Part shown: positions 8,231 to 18,400 of the stretch, in pieces
Position numbering within the stretch: position 1 is the first letter of the stretch
Layout of the letters: each line of letters begins with the position of its first letter
Source: Lysinibacillus pinottii
GTDB taxonomy: Bacteria > Bacillota > Bacilli > Bacillales_A > Planococcaceae
Reading direction: 5' to 3'
Length of the DNA: 64,000 nt
Assembly (NCBI RefSeq): GCF_024753545.1
Contig: NZ_JANTOO010000008.1
Location: 43,612 to 107,611, forward strand
Notes under the pieces: generated by a model
Databases searched by the model: none
What the model saw: only the letters and a program-made list of their open reading frames with translations
Told to the model about the DNA's origin: nothing
Translations under genes and position numbers: made by a program

Positions 8231-8265
8231 AAGGTAGTTGTAACTTATAAAGGAGGATTCTATAA

Positions 8266-10251
8266 ATGAAAAAAGATATCAATCAAAAACAACATCAATT
8301 AGAAGCATTCCGAGTAAGTGATAAAAATCAACCACTCACAACCAATCAAGGGCTAAAAATAGCTGAGGATGAACATTCTTTAAAGGCTGGCAATCGAGGT
8401 CCTACTTTACTAGAGGATTTTCATTTTCGTGAAAAAATGACGCATTTTGATCATGAACGTATTCCAGAAAGAGTCGTTCATGCACGTGGATCGGCTGCAC
8501 ACGGCATTTTTGAAACCTATGAATGTGCAAGTGACATTACAAAAGCACAATTTTTAAATGGTAAAGGAACGAAAACACCTGTCTTTGTTCGTTTTTCGAC
8601 CGTTGCAGGCTCAAGAGGCTCCGCTGATACCGTCCGCGATGCACGTGGCTTCGCTACAAAATTTTATACACAGGAAGGTAATTATGATTTGGTCGGAAAT
8701 AACATTCCTATATTTTTTATACAAGACGCTATTAAATTCCCCGATTTCGTACACGCAGTAAAGCCCGAACCAAATAACGAAATTCCTCAAGCTCAAAGTG
8801 CCCATGATACATTTTGGGATTTTATTGCAAACAATCAGGAATCTGCCCATATGGTTATGTGGCATATGTCAGATAGATCAATTCCACGAAGCTATCGAAT
8901 GATGGAAGGTTTCGGTGTGAATACTTATCGTTTCATCAATTCTGAAGGGAAGTCCCATTTTGTTAAGTTTCATTGGAAGCCTGTTCTAGGTGTTAAATCG
9001 TTAGTATGGGATGAGGCACAAATCATAGCTGGTAAAGATCCTGATTTCCACCGCAGAGACTTATGGGAATCCATTGAACGAGGGGATTATCCAGAGTGGG
9101 AACTCAGCGTGCAGCTTATTCCGCTCGAAGATGAATTCAAATTTAATTTTGACATTTTAGATGCAACGAAAATATGGCCTGAAGAAGAAGTTCCTGTCCG
9201 TATCCTTGGCAAAATGACGCTTAATAAAAATGTGGACAACTTTTTTGCTGAAACAGAACAAGCTGCATTTCATGTAGGACATGTTGTACCTGGCATTGAC
9301 TTCTCTAATGATCCTTTATTACAAGGCCGCTTATTCTCCTATACAGATACACAGTTAATAAGATTAGGTGGCCCAAACTTTCACGAGATCCCTATTAATA
9401 AACCCATCTGTCCCTTCCATAATAATCAACGAGATGGCTATGGTCGACAAACGATTAATGTTGGGCAAGTTAGCTACCACAAAAATTCCTTAGCTGATAA
9501 TACACCGTCCCCTGTCTCTGAGGAAGAAGGTGGCTATACACATTATGAGGAAAAAGTAGAGGGACATAAGGTACGCGCCCGCAGTGAAAGTTTTAAAGAC
9601 CACTTTACACAAGCTAGGTTATTTTGGCTGAGTATGACAGAGATTGAAAAGGAACATATCATCAATGCTTTTAGCTTCGAACTGGGAAAAGTAAAAAGCA
9701 AAGCCATTCGAAAACAAGTTGTTGATATGTTTGCTCATGTCAGCCATTCCCTTGCTACAGCTATTGCAGATAATATTGGTATCGTACCGCCTGTACAAGT
9801 AGAGGTCCCGCACATAATGCAAACTTCCCCTGCTGTTAGCCAAATCTTGAATGCAGTAGAAAGTGTCAAAACTTTTAAAGTAGCGGTGATTGTAGCAGAA
9901 AATACGGAAGAAAACTTAAATGAGCTAATAGCTACACTGCTGAGCAAAAATATAGTAGTTGAATTAGTTAGTACAAAACAGGGGTTACTAAATGGCTTTG
10001 AGATTCATGAAACATTTGCCACTGCTTCTTCCGTACTTTATGATGGGATTTACGTTTCTGGTTCCTTCCATGATTTGAATCAACAAGCTAAAGCAGAGCA
10101 ATTTATTGAAGAAGCCTACCAGCACTTTAAAACAATTGGCCTTGCTAAAAATGTATCGTTTTCACAGCATCTCGCCAATAAAAATGGGGTTGCTAATAAC
10201 TTACCTTCTTTTATTCAACTCCTTGCAAAGCATCGACATTGGGAACGTTAG
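8266..10251 (+). CDS. katE: Large-subunit monofunctional heme catalase (KatE/HPII type)
   Basis: A 661-residue clade 2 catalase converting hydrogen peroxide to water and oxygen. The catalytic His is H72 in RVVHARGSAAHG, the catalytic Asn lies in DLVGNNIPIFF (about 145), and the heme-ligand Tyr is in RLFSYTDTQLIRLG. After the catalase core, a C-terminal DJ-1/amidotransferase-like domain (about 530-660) begins FKVAVIVAENTEENL; it is found only in large catalases and makes them unusually stable. An AAAGGAGGA ribosome site precedes the ATG. A sigma-B-like promoter lies upstream, suggesting control by general stress or stationary phase, as for B. subtilis KatE. Confidence 0.95.
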   Translation: MKKDINQKQHQLEAFRVSDKNQPLTTNQGLKIAEDEHSLKAGNRGPTLLEDFHFREKMTHFDHERIPERVVHARGSAAHGIFETYECASDITKAQFLNGKGTKTPVFVRFSTVAGSRGSADTVRDARGFATKFYTQEGNYDLVGNNIPIFFIQDAIKFPDFVHAVKPEPNNEIPQAQSAHDTFWDFIANNQESAHMVMWHMSDRSIPRSYRMMEGFGVNTYRFINSEGKSHFVKFHWKPVLGVKSLVWDEAQIIAGKDPDFHRRDLWESIERGDYPEWELSVQLIPLEDEFKFNFDILDATKIWPEEEVPVRILGKMTLNKNVDNFFAETEQAAFHVGHVVPGIDFSNDPLLQGRLFSYTDTQLIRLGGPNFHEIPINKPICPFHNNQRDGYGRQTINVGQVSYHKNSLADNTPSPVSEEEGGYTHYEEKVEGHKVRARSESFKDHFTQARLFWLSMTEIEKEHIINAFSFELGKVKSKAIRKQVVDMFAHVSHSLATAIADNIGIVPPVQVEVPHIMQTSPAVSQILNAVESVKTFKVAVIVAENTEENLNELIATLLSKNIVVELVSTKQGLLNGFEIHETFATASSVLYDGIYVSGSFHDLNQQAKAEQFIEEAYQHFKTIGLAKNVSFSQHLANKNGVANNLPSFIQLLAKHRHWER

Positions 10252-10266
10252 CGTTCATACATGTAA

Positions 10267-10303
10267 AAGCCAGCTAACGCTTTAGCTGGCTTGTCTCATT
10301 TTT
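10267..10303. terminator. Bidirectional terminator between katE and the YusW-like gene
   Basis: The hairpin AAGCCAGCTAA / TTTAGCTGGCTT has T-rich flanks on both sides, between two converging genes. Confidence 0.75.
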
Positions 10304-10766
10304 AAGGTAGTCGTTTGAATTCCTTCTCATTTCCGTCCATAAACTCTACTTCGACTTCAATGGACTGATAGTTATCTTCAATATTAAAAACTTTAATTAC
10401 TTGATCAATCACTTCATCATTTGGAGTGGTAGAATCAAAATTTAACTGCTTAAATAACGGCTCTAGTTTTGTATAGGCTTCATCACCCTGTAACTTTACA
10501 TTTTGTCGATCATCCTGTAACTTCGCTGAGATACCTGTTTTTTTATTTTCATACTCTACCTCGTATGACTCCGTAGCAGAATAATCAACATCTAATGAAA
10601 ACTCTAAAAAATTGAATGTCACTTGGTCTGTAGGCGTATCACCAGTCTGTTGTGAAGCATTCTGATCTGCCGGCGCATTAGTAGGTACATCCTTCACCTC
10701 TTCTTTGTTACAGCCATACAATATAACCATTACGAAAGAAATCGCTAATAATAATTTTAATTTCAT
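10302..10766 (-). CDS. YusW-like lipoprotein
   Basis: A 154-residue exported lipoprotein with a hydrophobic signal ending ILYGC (lipid-modified Cys at residue 19), an acidic and Gln/Thr-rich linker, and a C-terminal domain of ~100 residues. That domain has the YusW pattern: F-x-L-x-V-x-Y, YEVEYENK, a YTKLEPLFKQL helix, and IEVEVEFMDG. YusW proteins are of unknown function and membrane-anchored on the outside. The start has AGGAGTG upstream. It is monocistronic and convergent with katE. Confidence 0.75.
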   Translation of the reverse strand: MKLKLLLAISFVMVILYGCNKEEVKDVPTNAPADQNASQQTGDTPTDQVTFNFLEFSLDVDYSATESYEVEYENKKTGISAKLQDDRQNVKLQGDEAYTKLEPLFKQLNFDSTTPNDEVIDQVIKVFNIEDNYQSIEVEVEFMDGNEKEFKRLP

Positions 10767-10824
10767 CTAGTTGTACACTCCTTTCTTTTCATATTATTTC
10801 CCCATTCTGCTATAAACTAACCCC

Positions 10825-10861
10825 AAAAGGGCATCTCCTCTAATGAGGAAATGCCCTTTTT
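10825..10861 (-). terminator. Terminator after the YcdB/SLH surface-protein gene
   Basis: On the minus strand AAAAAGGGCATTTCCTC and GAGGAGATGCCCTTTT form a long stem with terminal T's, 12 bases past the stop at 10874. Confidence 0.75.
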
Positions 10862-10873
10862 ATGACATATAAC

Positions 10874-13087
10874 TTAATAATAGAAGTTGCGATCAACTTT
10901 ATTTTCTTGAATAGCCTTTGCTAAACGGACTGTTGAGACAGCTAAATCAGCATATGACACACTCTTCGTAGCATTAAAGTTATTTTGCTGTGCGTCAATC
11001 AGACCCATACCATTTGCTAATGCAATATAGCCTGTATACGCTGGATCAATTGAAGCTGCATCAGCAAAGTTTAATTTATAAATATCCTTATACTTAGCAA
11101 CATTGTCTAATTGTAATAGTTTGATTGACCACTCTGCGAACTCTTGACGACTCAGAGTAGCATCTAATGCAAATTGATTAGCTGGCTGAATGATGCCCAT
11201 TTTAACAGCTTGCTCTACTACCCCATAGAGAGGATGTTTTTTATCAATATTGTTGAAGGATTGCTTTTCTCCATCTCCACTACCATAGTAACCATATGTT
11301 AAGGAATGCAATAAAATTTTCAATGCTTCTCCTTTTGTTACAGCAGCGTCCGCATTAAAGTTTGCTATATCTTTTACATCTAACACATTTTGATTGAATA
11401 AATAGTTCAACTCTTTGGCAGCTGTTGGATGAGAAATAACTGGTTTCTCTGTGGAGCCATCTACATTATTTAGCCATTCACCAGACACAGCATCTATCTG
11501 GTTATATAAACTGCCATTGTAAGTAGGCGCATAGACTAAATCGTAATGTAGTTTACTCTCTGTATCTTGTTTTACATATTGTAATTGCAATGTAAGTGCT
11601 TTGCTATAAGCTTCTTTTGCTTTGTCAGCTGATATGACATTTTTAATCGGCTGCCAGTTATCTATCTTCTGCTTATTAACACTTAATGAGCGTAAGGTTC
11701 CATCAGCCCCAATCCCTACATGTAAACCATCTCCTACAACTGCAATTCCATTCATGATGCGTGGGAAGGTGAAGTAATAGTCCTTACTATATTGATCAAA
11801 TACAGCATCCTCTATTGGCATTGAATATTCATGTAAATACGAAGGTGCCCATTCCTTTAAGTAATCGATTGCCTTCTTCAATGCAGCGTCCTTAGAAATA
11901 GCGTTTACTTTGTTATCTGTTAAAAAGTCTCTTGATAGGTCATGATACTGAACTAGCTCACCTGTCGCCTTATTAATTTCTAAAGAGCTACCCGATCCAC
12001 CATTGCCATACATATACGTATAGTTTACAGAGTAGATCGTCTCACCATTGTCATTTTCTCTTTCATCTACTAAATCGATCGTAAGCTTTGCTTTACTCTC
12101 ATCAACTTTTAAGAAATTTTTTGCGAATTCTTCAGCTTCAGTTGCCGTTATACCGTTCTTTCTTGGAGGTAGCGGTTGTGCTGAAATTTTTTCAACACTC
12201 TTTGTCTTCGGCAACTGTTCAGTGAAGCCATTTGCTGTCTGCCATTGCCCATTAAGAGCATGTACACCATTGAACCCTGTAACAGGCGCATAAACAAGCT
12301 TCACGTTACTTTGGTCAGATCTGTAATCATAATCAATATAATAACGAAGTTCCATAGCTAGGTTTTCACGAACTTGCGCCAACACATCTTCTTCTTTCTT
12401 TTTTTGATCTAAATTATCAAAAGAAGCTTTACTAATAGACTCTGCATTACTAGACATCCCGGTAACATCACCATTTGCCAGAACATTAATAGTTATACTT
12501 TGATCTCCAATAAGAACCCCATTATAAATTGGTGAATAGGTAAAGGAGTAAGTAATTGGTTCTGATAACGGTCTAGTAATATTAAAACCATATTCGTTAT
12601 TATCATCTCGAAGTTTAAAATTATCCGAATTCACAAATTTACCCAGGAATTTTTGCGCAATTTTTTGTGCTTCATTCTCTGAATACTTTGCTGGATAGAT
12701 TGCCTCTGCCATATTTGCAGGCTGATAATAAAAGTGTTCTAATTCTAAATCATCACCCTTAAATACAAAACTACCATGTACATCTTTACCTTTAATGGTT
12801 TTATAGAAATTTAGTTCATATCGAACCGTTGTATCATCTCTATAGAAATGTCCAGGTCCAGAATTAAAATCTTGATCCGCTACAAATTTGAACTCTTCCG
12901 GGAATAGTGAACGGAGCTTTTTTATCAGCATATTTTTTGTAATTTTTGTTTCAGTTGAAGCTACTTGAATTTCAATACGCTCCGATGATTCCTTTACATT
13001 TGCTGATGCCTGCGATATTGGTGCTAGCATACCAACAGAAAAAGCTGTTGATGTTAAAATGATTCCTAACTTTTTGAATTTACCCAA
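10874..13087 (-). CDS. Secreted YcdB/YcdC-repeat protein with C-terminal SLH-like domains
   Basis: A 737-residue exported protein. I start it at TTG 13087, which has AGGAGG 7 bases upstream and gives a clean signal peptide (GKFKKLGIILTSTAFSVGMLAPISQASA); the frame extended to 13168 adds 27 implausible residues. About residues 40-540 hold several repeats of the YcdB/YcdC type (A-x-x-x-A-x-x-F-L, E-I-N-x-x-T-G-x-L/V), which resemble PepSY modules. The last ~180 residues look like degenerate SLH motifs (AVTKGEALKILLHSL, ATLSRQEFAEWSIKLL, SYADLAVSTVRLA), which would tether it to secondary cell-wall polymer. No catalytic motif was found; a role in surface proteolysis control is only a guess. Confidence 0.78.
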   Translation of the reverse strand: MGKFKKLGIILTSTAFSVGMLAPISQASANVKESSERIEIQVASTETKITKNMLIKKLRSLFPEEFKFVADQDFNSGPGHFYRDDTTVRYELNFYKTIKGKDVHGSFVFKGDDLELEHFYYQPANMAEAIYPAKYSENEAQKIAQKFLGKFVNSDNFKLRDDNNEYGFNITRPLSEPITYSFTYSPIYNGVLIGDQSITINVLANGDVTGMSSNAESISKASFDNLDQKKKEEDVLAQVRENLAMELRYYIDYDYRSDQSNVKLVYAPVTGFNGVHALNGQWQTANGFTEQLPKTKSVEKISAQPLPPRKNGITATEAEEFAKNFLKVDESKAKLTIDLVDERENDNGETIYSVNYTYMYGNGGSGSSLEINKATGELVQYHDLSRDFLTDNKVNAISKDAALKKAIDYLKEWAPSYLHEYSMPIEDAVFDQYSKDYYFTFPRIMNGIAVVGDGLHVGIGADGTLRSLSVNKQKIDNWQPIKNVISADKAKEAYSKALTLQLQYVKQDTESKLHYDLVYAPTYNGSLYNQIDAVSGEWLNNVDGSTEKPVISHPTAAKELNYLFNQNVLDVKDIANFNADAAVTKGEALKILLHSLTYGYYGSGDGEKQSFNNIDKKHPLYGVVEQAVKMGIIQPANQFALDATLSRQEFAEWSIKLLQLDNVAKYKDIYKLNFADAASIDPAYTGYIALANGMGLIDAQQNNFNATKSVSYADLAVSTVRLAKAIQENKVDRNFYY

Positions 13088-13213
13088 AATATCCCTCCTA
13101 AAATACAATTTACCATAATTATAATACAGATTCCTATATTTAGAAACAATTTTACAGATAATTACCAACTACGCAGAAAATACATTGGGTAAACCCTATT
13201 CTTCTATCGCATA

Positions 13214-14503
13214 TCATTTCTTTACCACATCAAAGTTAGCACCAATTAATAGCCAATTTTGAGGGAATGGTAGTCCTAATTTCCAATAGCCGATCCCCCG
13301 AAGATTATATTGTTTAACAAGATTAAATTTAGCTTGAATGGATCTTGCATCTTCAAACCAAACAATATGTGCCCTACCTTGTTCATCATAGTATTCAAAA
13401 AACGGAGCTTGTGCTCTCCAATCATATTGAATTGCCGCATTGTAACGTTTGGCAGTCTCAATAGCTCGTTGAGGACTCAATGCTTCTGCAATAGGCCCCC
13501 CCTGAACAAATGGTAACGTCCAATCATAACCATATAAATTTTGTCCCAGCATAATTTTGCCTGCAGGTATTTCACTCACCGCATACTTGACCACTTCCTC
13601 CACTTCAGGAAGTGGGGAAACAGCCATTGGTGGTCCTGCTGAATAACCCCATTCATAGGTCATTAGTAAAACAAAGTCCACTATCTCACCATGTGCCCTA
13701 TAATCATGTCCCGCAGTCCATGGACCTCGATCACTTGCACTTGTTTTTGGAGCCAACGCAGTAGATACTGTGTAACCCTGAGTATGAAACTTCTCCACAG
13801 CTCTTCTTAAAAAATTGTTATAGGCTTCTCGTTGATCGCCTGGTAAATTTTCAAAATCAAAATGGATATCCTTAACGTCACCTAGCTTATTAGCCTCTGC
13901 AAGAATATTATCAAAGAGTAAATCCTGAACAGCCGTACTTTGAAAAATATCTCTCGCTAGCTCTCCACTAAAACTGAAGTTTTCCAGATTCGTAACAACC
14001 ATTGCCAAAGAAGCCCCAGTATCATCCGTAATCTGAGGTACACCTTGACTAGGCGGTATCCGTAAGGTGCCATCTCGTCTGGCTTCGTAGCTAAATAAAG
14101 CCAAGTATGTTAAATAGGGACCCGCTTCTCTGGCTTGATCCAAAAGCACCTCACTAACAGAAGTACCCCTTGGTTCTAAGTATGCTAACGTTTCTGCTCT
14201 GGTTTTTGGTGGTTGCGGAATATATAATCTCATCCCAACAGCTAATGGTTGGTTCGGATTAATACCATTTACTTGTGCAAGTGTTACATAGTTAATACCC
14301 AATCGTTGCCCGATTGACCATAGACTATCTCCTGGCTGTACATAATAAAAACTGCCGACAATTGGAATAACGAGTGCTTGCCCCACGACTAAACGATTTG
14401 GCTCTGGAATTTTATTGGCGTCTACAATACTTTGAACTGTAGTCCCATATGCCTCCGCAATACCCCATAAAGACTCGCCAGCCCGTACAACATGTATTTG
14501 AAT
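13214..14503 (-). CDS. sleL: Spore cortex-lytic N-acetylglucosaminidase, two LysM plus GH18 (SleL/YaaH)
   Basis: Close to B. subtilis YaaH and B. cereus SleL. It has two LysM cell-wall-binding modules (residues 4-46 and 52-96, with VRAGESLWGIAEAYG and VQPGDSLWSIGQRLG), then a glycoside hydrolase 18 barrel with catalytic DIHFDFENLPG, MTYEWGYSAGPP, GQNLYGYDW and YWKLGLPFPQNW. Family length is about 430 residues. The first LysM is read in frame only if translation begins upstream of the GTG at 14386. The sole start-like codon with a ribosome site (GGAGG, 7-base spacing) is an ATT at 14503, giving 429 residues. SleL cuts cortex fragments during spore germination, so the organism should form spores. 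Confidence 0.88.
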   Translation of the reverse strand: MQIHVVRAGESLWGIAEAYGTTVQSIVDANKIPEPNRLVVGQALVIPIVGSFYYVQPGDSLWSIGQRLGINYVTLAQVNGINPNQPLAVGMRLYIPQPPKTRAETLAYLEPRGTSVSEVLLDQAREAGPYLTYLALFSYEARRDGTLRIPPSQGVPQITDDTGASLAMVVTNLENFSFSGELARDIFQSTAVQDLLFDNILAEANKLGDVKDIHFDFENLPGDQREAYNNFLRRAVEKFHTQGYTVSTALAPKTSASDRGPWTAGHDYRAHGEIVDFVLLMTYEWGYSAGPPMAVSPLPEVEEVVKYAVSEIPAGKIMLGQNLYGYDWTLPFVQGGPIAEALSPQRAIETAKRYNAAIQYDWRAQAPFFEYYDEQGRAHIVWFEDARSIQAKFNLVKQYNLRGIGYWKLGLPFPQNWLLIGANFDVVKK

Positions 14504-14986
14504 GACTTTGCCTCCTTCTAGCTTGATAAATCATACCTATAAAGTTTATGAAATAAGGAATGAAATGATGTCTTACTAGAAATCTCATAAAAAATCCATT
14601 CACTAGAAGCAGTAATGGATTTTTTAATAGCTTTACAGCTTGGGCAAATAATTGTTCAAGTAAGAAAAGCACCTTCGTTTTTTAGTATATATTTCCATAC
14701 GTATTTATTCCTGAAAAATACTTGCGTAACATCCTCTGTCTTTTCTCTACTATTTGTGTTAGAGCGCAAAATGATACATACCCCAACGAAAACAATCGTA
14801 CAAACGTTCTATTTTTGAAGTATCCTTTAGCAGAACTTCCCTCTCTTTTTACCTTACAAATCATCCGTAATACACTATTTTTTGTTACACATTTCCCAAA
14901 AATATTTATGCAACTAGCTTCGTATGCCTTATTCTTTTCACAGCTACCCCTCTTGTATAATGAAATTATTGTAAGGAGGTGTTAGA
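14504..14986. other. Non-coding gap between sleL and the DUF4132 operon
   Basis: This gap of 483 bases is bounded by divergent genes. It holds a hairpin AAAAAATCCATT / AATGGATTTTTT at 14589-14625 that looks like a terminator on either strand, although no gene ends there. It also holds a -10-like TATAAT (14956-14961) before the 14987 gene with no clear -35. Short frames in it have no ribosome sites and atypical composition. I see no gene. Confidence 0.5.
14589..14625. terminator. Orphan terminator-like hairpin upstream of sleL
   Basis: A 12-bp A/T-flanked stem, AAAAAATCCATT / AATGGATTTTTT, with a 13-base loop. It lies in the 5' region of sleL and could stop antisense or read-through transcription or mark a lost gene. 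Confidence 0.5.
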
Positions 14987-15406
14987 TTGCGTTTATTTTA
15001 CCAACAAAAAGTAATCGGTAAGAAATCACGTAAGCTTCAAAAGATTCCATTTTTTATCGAAGAGCCTGTCATAAATTTACAGGATTTACTTATAAAGATT
15101 GTCACACAACAGGTACAACAATATAACGAAAAAATGGTAGATACGCCTCTCCATCTATATTTAACCGATCAGCAATTAGATCATGCTGCTCAGTACGGCA
15201 AAGTCCATTTTGGAGAGAAAAAAAACGGTTCATTCCAACCAGTAGACCAAGCCGTCTCTACAATGCTCCAAGCTTTTCAAGATGAACTTTTTTTAGTCCT
15301 TCATAATGAGGAGACCATAGATTCGCTTAACTCACCACTAGCTGTACAGGAGGACGATGTTTTTACATTTATTAAATTAACAATGCTTGCAGGACGAATT
15401 TGGTAA
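14987..15406 (+). CDS. Unknown 139-residue protein, partner of the DUF4132 gene
   Basis: The gene starts with TTG at 14987, six bases after a strong AAGGAGGT, with TATAAT at 14956. The product is soluble, mixed alpha/beta, with no signal peptide or membrane segment. Notable stretches are IGKKSRKLQKIPFFIEEPVINLQDLLIKIVTQQV at the N-terminus, given here only as positions 10-43 of interest, and GKVHFGEKKNGSFQPVDQA in the middle. I do not recognise a domain. It ends 13 bases before the giant DUF4132 gene, whose ribosome site follows its stop directly, so the two are surely co-transcribed and probably work together. Confidence 0.7.
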   Translation: MRLFYQQKVIGKKSRKLQKIPFFIEEPVINLQDLLIKIVTQQVQQYNEKMVDTPLHLYLTDQQLDHAAQYGKVHFGEKKNGSFQPVDQAVSTMLQAFQDELFLVLHNEETIDSLNSPLAVQEDDVFTFIKLTMLAGRIW

Positions 15407-15419
15407 GGAGGAATGTTTC

Positions 15420-18400
15420 ATGACACTTTCACATGAACAAAAAACACATTTTCAAAGTATAGTTGACACAGCACCGTCAACTATACAGCCATTAGCGGCT
15501 GCATTACTAAAATATATGGACAATCGGAATTATGATATTGAACAGCTTATTACAGAACAGCACGTTCAATCACTAGAGGAACTATTTAGCGGACCATTAT
15601 TAGAAGTGCTTACACTTTTTTCTTCACAGGAACGGGCATCCCATATCAAGAAATTAGCTTTACGTTTTGATGCTACGATATTCCAAACTGATAGTTTACG
15701 TCGCTCATTTCGGTCAGCCTCGTCCGTACAAGATCATCTTTTTCAATGTCTACAATTAATAGAGGAGATGCTGACATTTGAGGAAATTGGTTTACAAGAT
15801 TTACTAGCTCACCACAGCCAATATGAGCATGGTACATACCCTAACTATAGCTCCTATGTATTGAAAAACGAAAATGAAAAAGTAATGAGCTTTCATGTAT
15901 TTGAGCAATTGCTTGCTGAAGAGTTATCCTTAGAAAATCCTATCATTGAAGAAAAGATAGAAAGTATTTTATTTGATGAGCACCGCAGTAGCTTTTTCGG
16001 TCATCCCCTCATTCGTGGCATTTTTAAATCAAGCAATAGTCGGATGCATGAAGCACTTGGTAAATTATTAGTAGCGGCTGCACGTCAAGAAGGGCTTCGA
16101 CAAGCAATTGTAGAAAATATTGACCATGGGAATCTAGATGCACAACTAAAAATGATGAAACTTATCCAGGAACATCAACTAACAAGGTTCTCCTCTGTTA
16201 TTCGAGCGGTCGATACATGGATGGGACTTGGCTATAGTAGCTTTGAAAATCAAAAAATTACGGAAGAAGTTTTGTCTTTAGCCATCCAAGCGATGGAAGA
16301 TGATCATTTCACCGAACAGCTGCTAAAAAGTGAACGTACCATTGATATTTACGTCGCATTATGGGCGACTTCTACAAAAGACTATACGAAGCTAGAATTG
16401 CTATTAGCTGATCTCTTAAAGCGAGACAAGCATATTCAGCTTACAACATTAGCCTTTTTAAAGAATCTATCAAAAATCTCCTTTACAGCGCCTTTTGTGA
16501 AGGAATTAATTTTAACAACGAAGGATATCGAGTTATTTGCATTTGCATGGAATAATTTCATTCATGCCAACCACTATATAAATAGTGAATATGCGAGAGA
16601 TAACGAATGGGAAAAAACACTTCAAGGCTTTATGAAAGAAAATTCACAGCTACAAGGCATAGAATATCCTTTATTTGAACAGCTTGAATGGGCAAAAAAT
16701 GAAATGACAAAAGACGGATTATCCATTACAGGCAAGCCTTTATCTTTTGTCTTTGTACACTTGTCATTCGAAGACTTAATTTCAACACAAATCATTCTTG
16801 CGCATTATCTTCAGGATGAAGAGTTATTCCAACGAATCATCGCACGTTCAGATGCTTATCCACCATCAAGTAGGATTGGTCTATTGAATATTTATTGTCT
16901 TGATCCAATCACACAAGGACAGCGTGAATTTCTATTCAATTCTTTACGAGATCGAAGCTCTATCAATCGTTCCCTTGCATTAAAAAAAATACATGCCCTG
17001 ACACCAACCCAAGAAGAAATAGCAAAAATTGAGGATCTTTTAGCTAATAAATCTGGGGCTCTGCGAAAAGAAGCTATTTCACTCTTGAAAGTACAACCAC
17101 AAGATCATGTATTGCAAAGCGCTGAACGATTAATAAAAGATAATAAACAGCTAAAGAGGCTTGGCGGTCTTGAATTATTATTAGAGGCCTCTAAGGACTA
17201 CAATTTAGCTAACGAGCAAATTACGGCATTATGCTCACTATTACCAAAGATAACAAAAAATGAACAAGTATTTTTAGAACAATTAGTAGCAAGGGATGTA
17301 CCAGAATATAACGAAAGCAATGGCTTTGGCTTGTATACACCACATGCCCCTATTTCATACGATAGCATTACCAATAGCTCCATCAAAATGAACAGTGAAG
17401 AACCTTGGCAACAGCTTATACCTTTATATGTACAAACACCTACACCCATTGAAAAATTTTTCCAATATGATTTAGATAAGCTTCTCTTCAAGTTAGAGCA
17501 ACTTATTCATATTCTTGATGAATATGCTGATTTTGAATATGAAACTTTTCAATGGAATGACACTAAAATGACCACTACTTTAGGACAAAAATACAGTATA
17601 TTGGCCACTAAAACAGACAGTCAGCGACATGCTAGTTTGGATGTTTATCCTATCCCAGAGGCTATTGTTCAATGGATTCAATCATCATCCTTTAGCAGTG
17701 AAGACTTAGCGTATTTTAATTTTTATAGTCATCTATCTGAATACCCTGCTGCGCATGACCTTTCTGAAGCAGCCCATGTTCTTATACAACCATTCTTTCA
17801 GTATGAAGAAATAAAAAAATATGTTGCTCAATTTAATTCCTTGAAATATCACTATACACTTCAACAAATTTTTTCTGTTTTGTCACAAGATATCAAAAAT
17901 ATTTCAGGAGAGACAACACTGCATACAGAAGCAGTTTCATTACTAGAAAGACATACACCGGTATTTAATAGCTTCAATCAGGCAGCTGGTATTGTGCTTC
18001 AGCTATTACATCAAATCCCTGCTGATCAATGGCAAGTGAATGTAAGAGATAAAGGTTATTACTACTATCAATCTACCTCTACAATTATCGACTTAGATAT
18101 TATTGAGGCATTTGTCGATCGACTATCGAATTATGCAACTTATGAAGACTATGCTAAAATGCTTGCCATCAATGAAGAGCTAACAAAACGTATGCAAAAA
18201 GAAAATTATAGCCCAATTCTATACGATTTATCATTATTCCAATATTTAGATGCCTTTAAAGCTGGTCTATTAAAGCAAGACCATTTATATGAAGCCATTT
18301 TTACGAATACTCTTGCCTCAGAAATATTTACTGAACCAAGTAAACTACTAGATCGCTATCAATCGTTTGATGACTTAACGGATTTCCTTGCTATTCGTAA

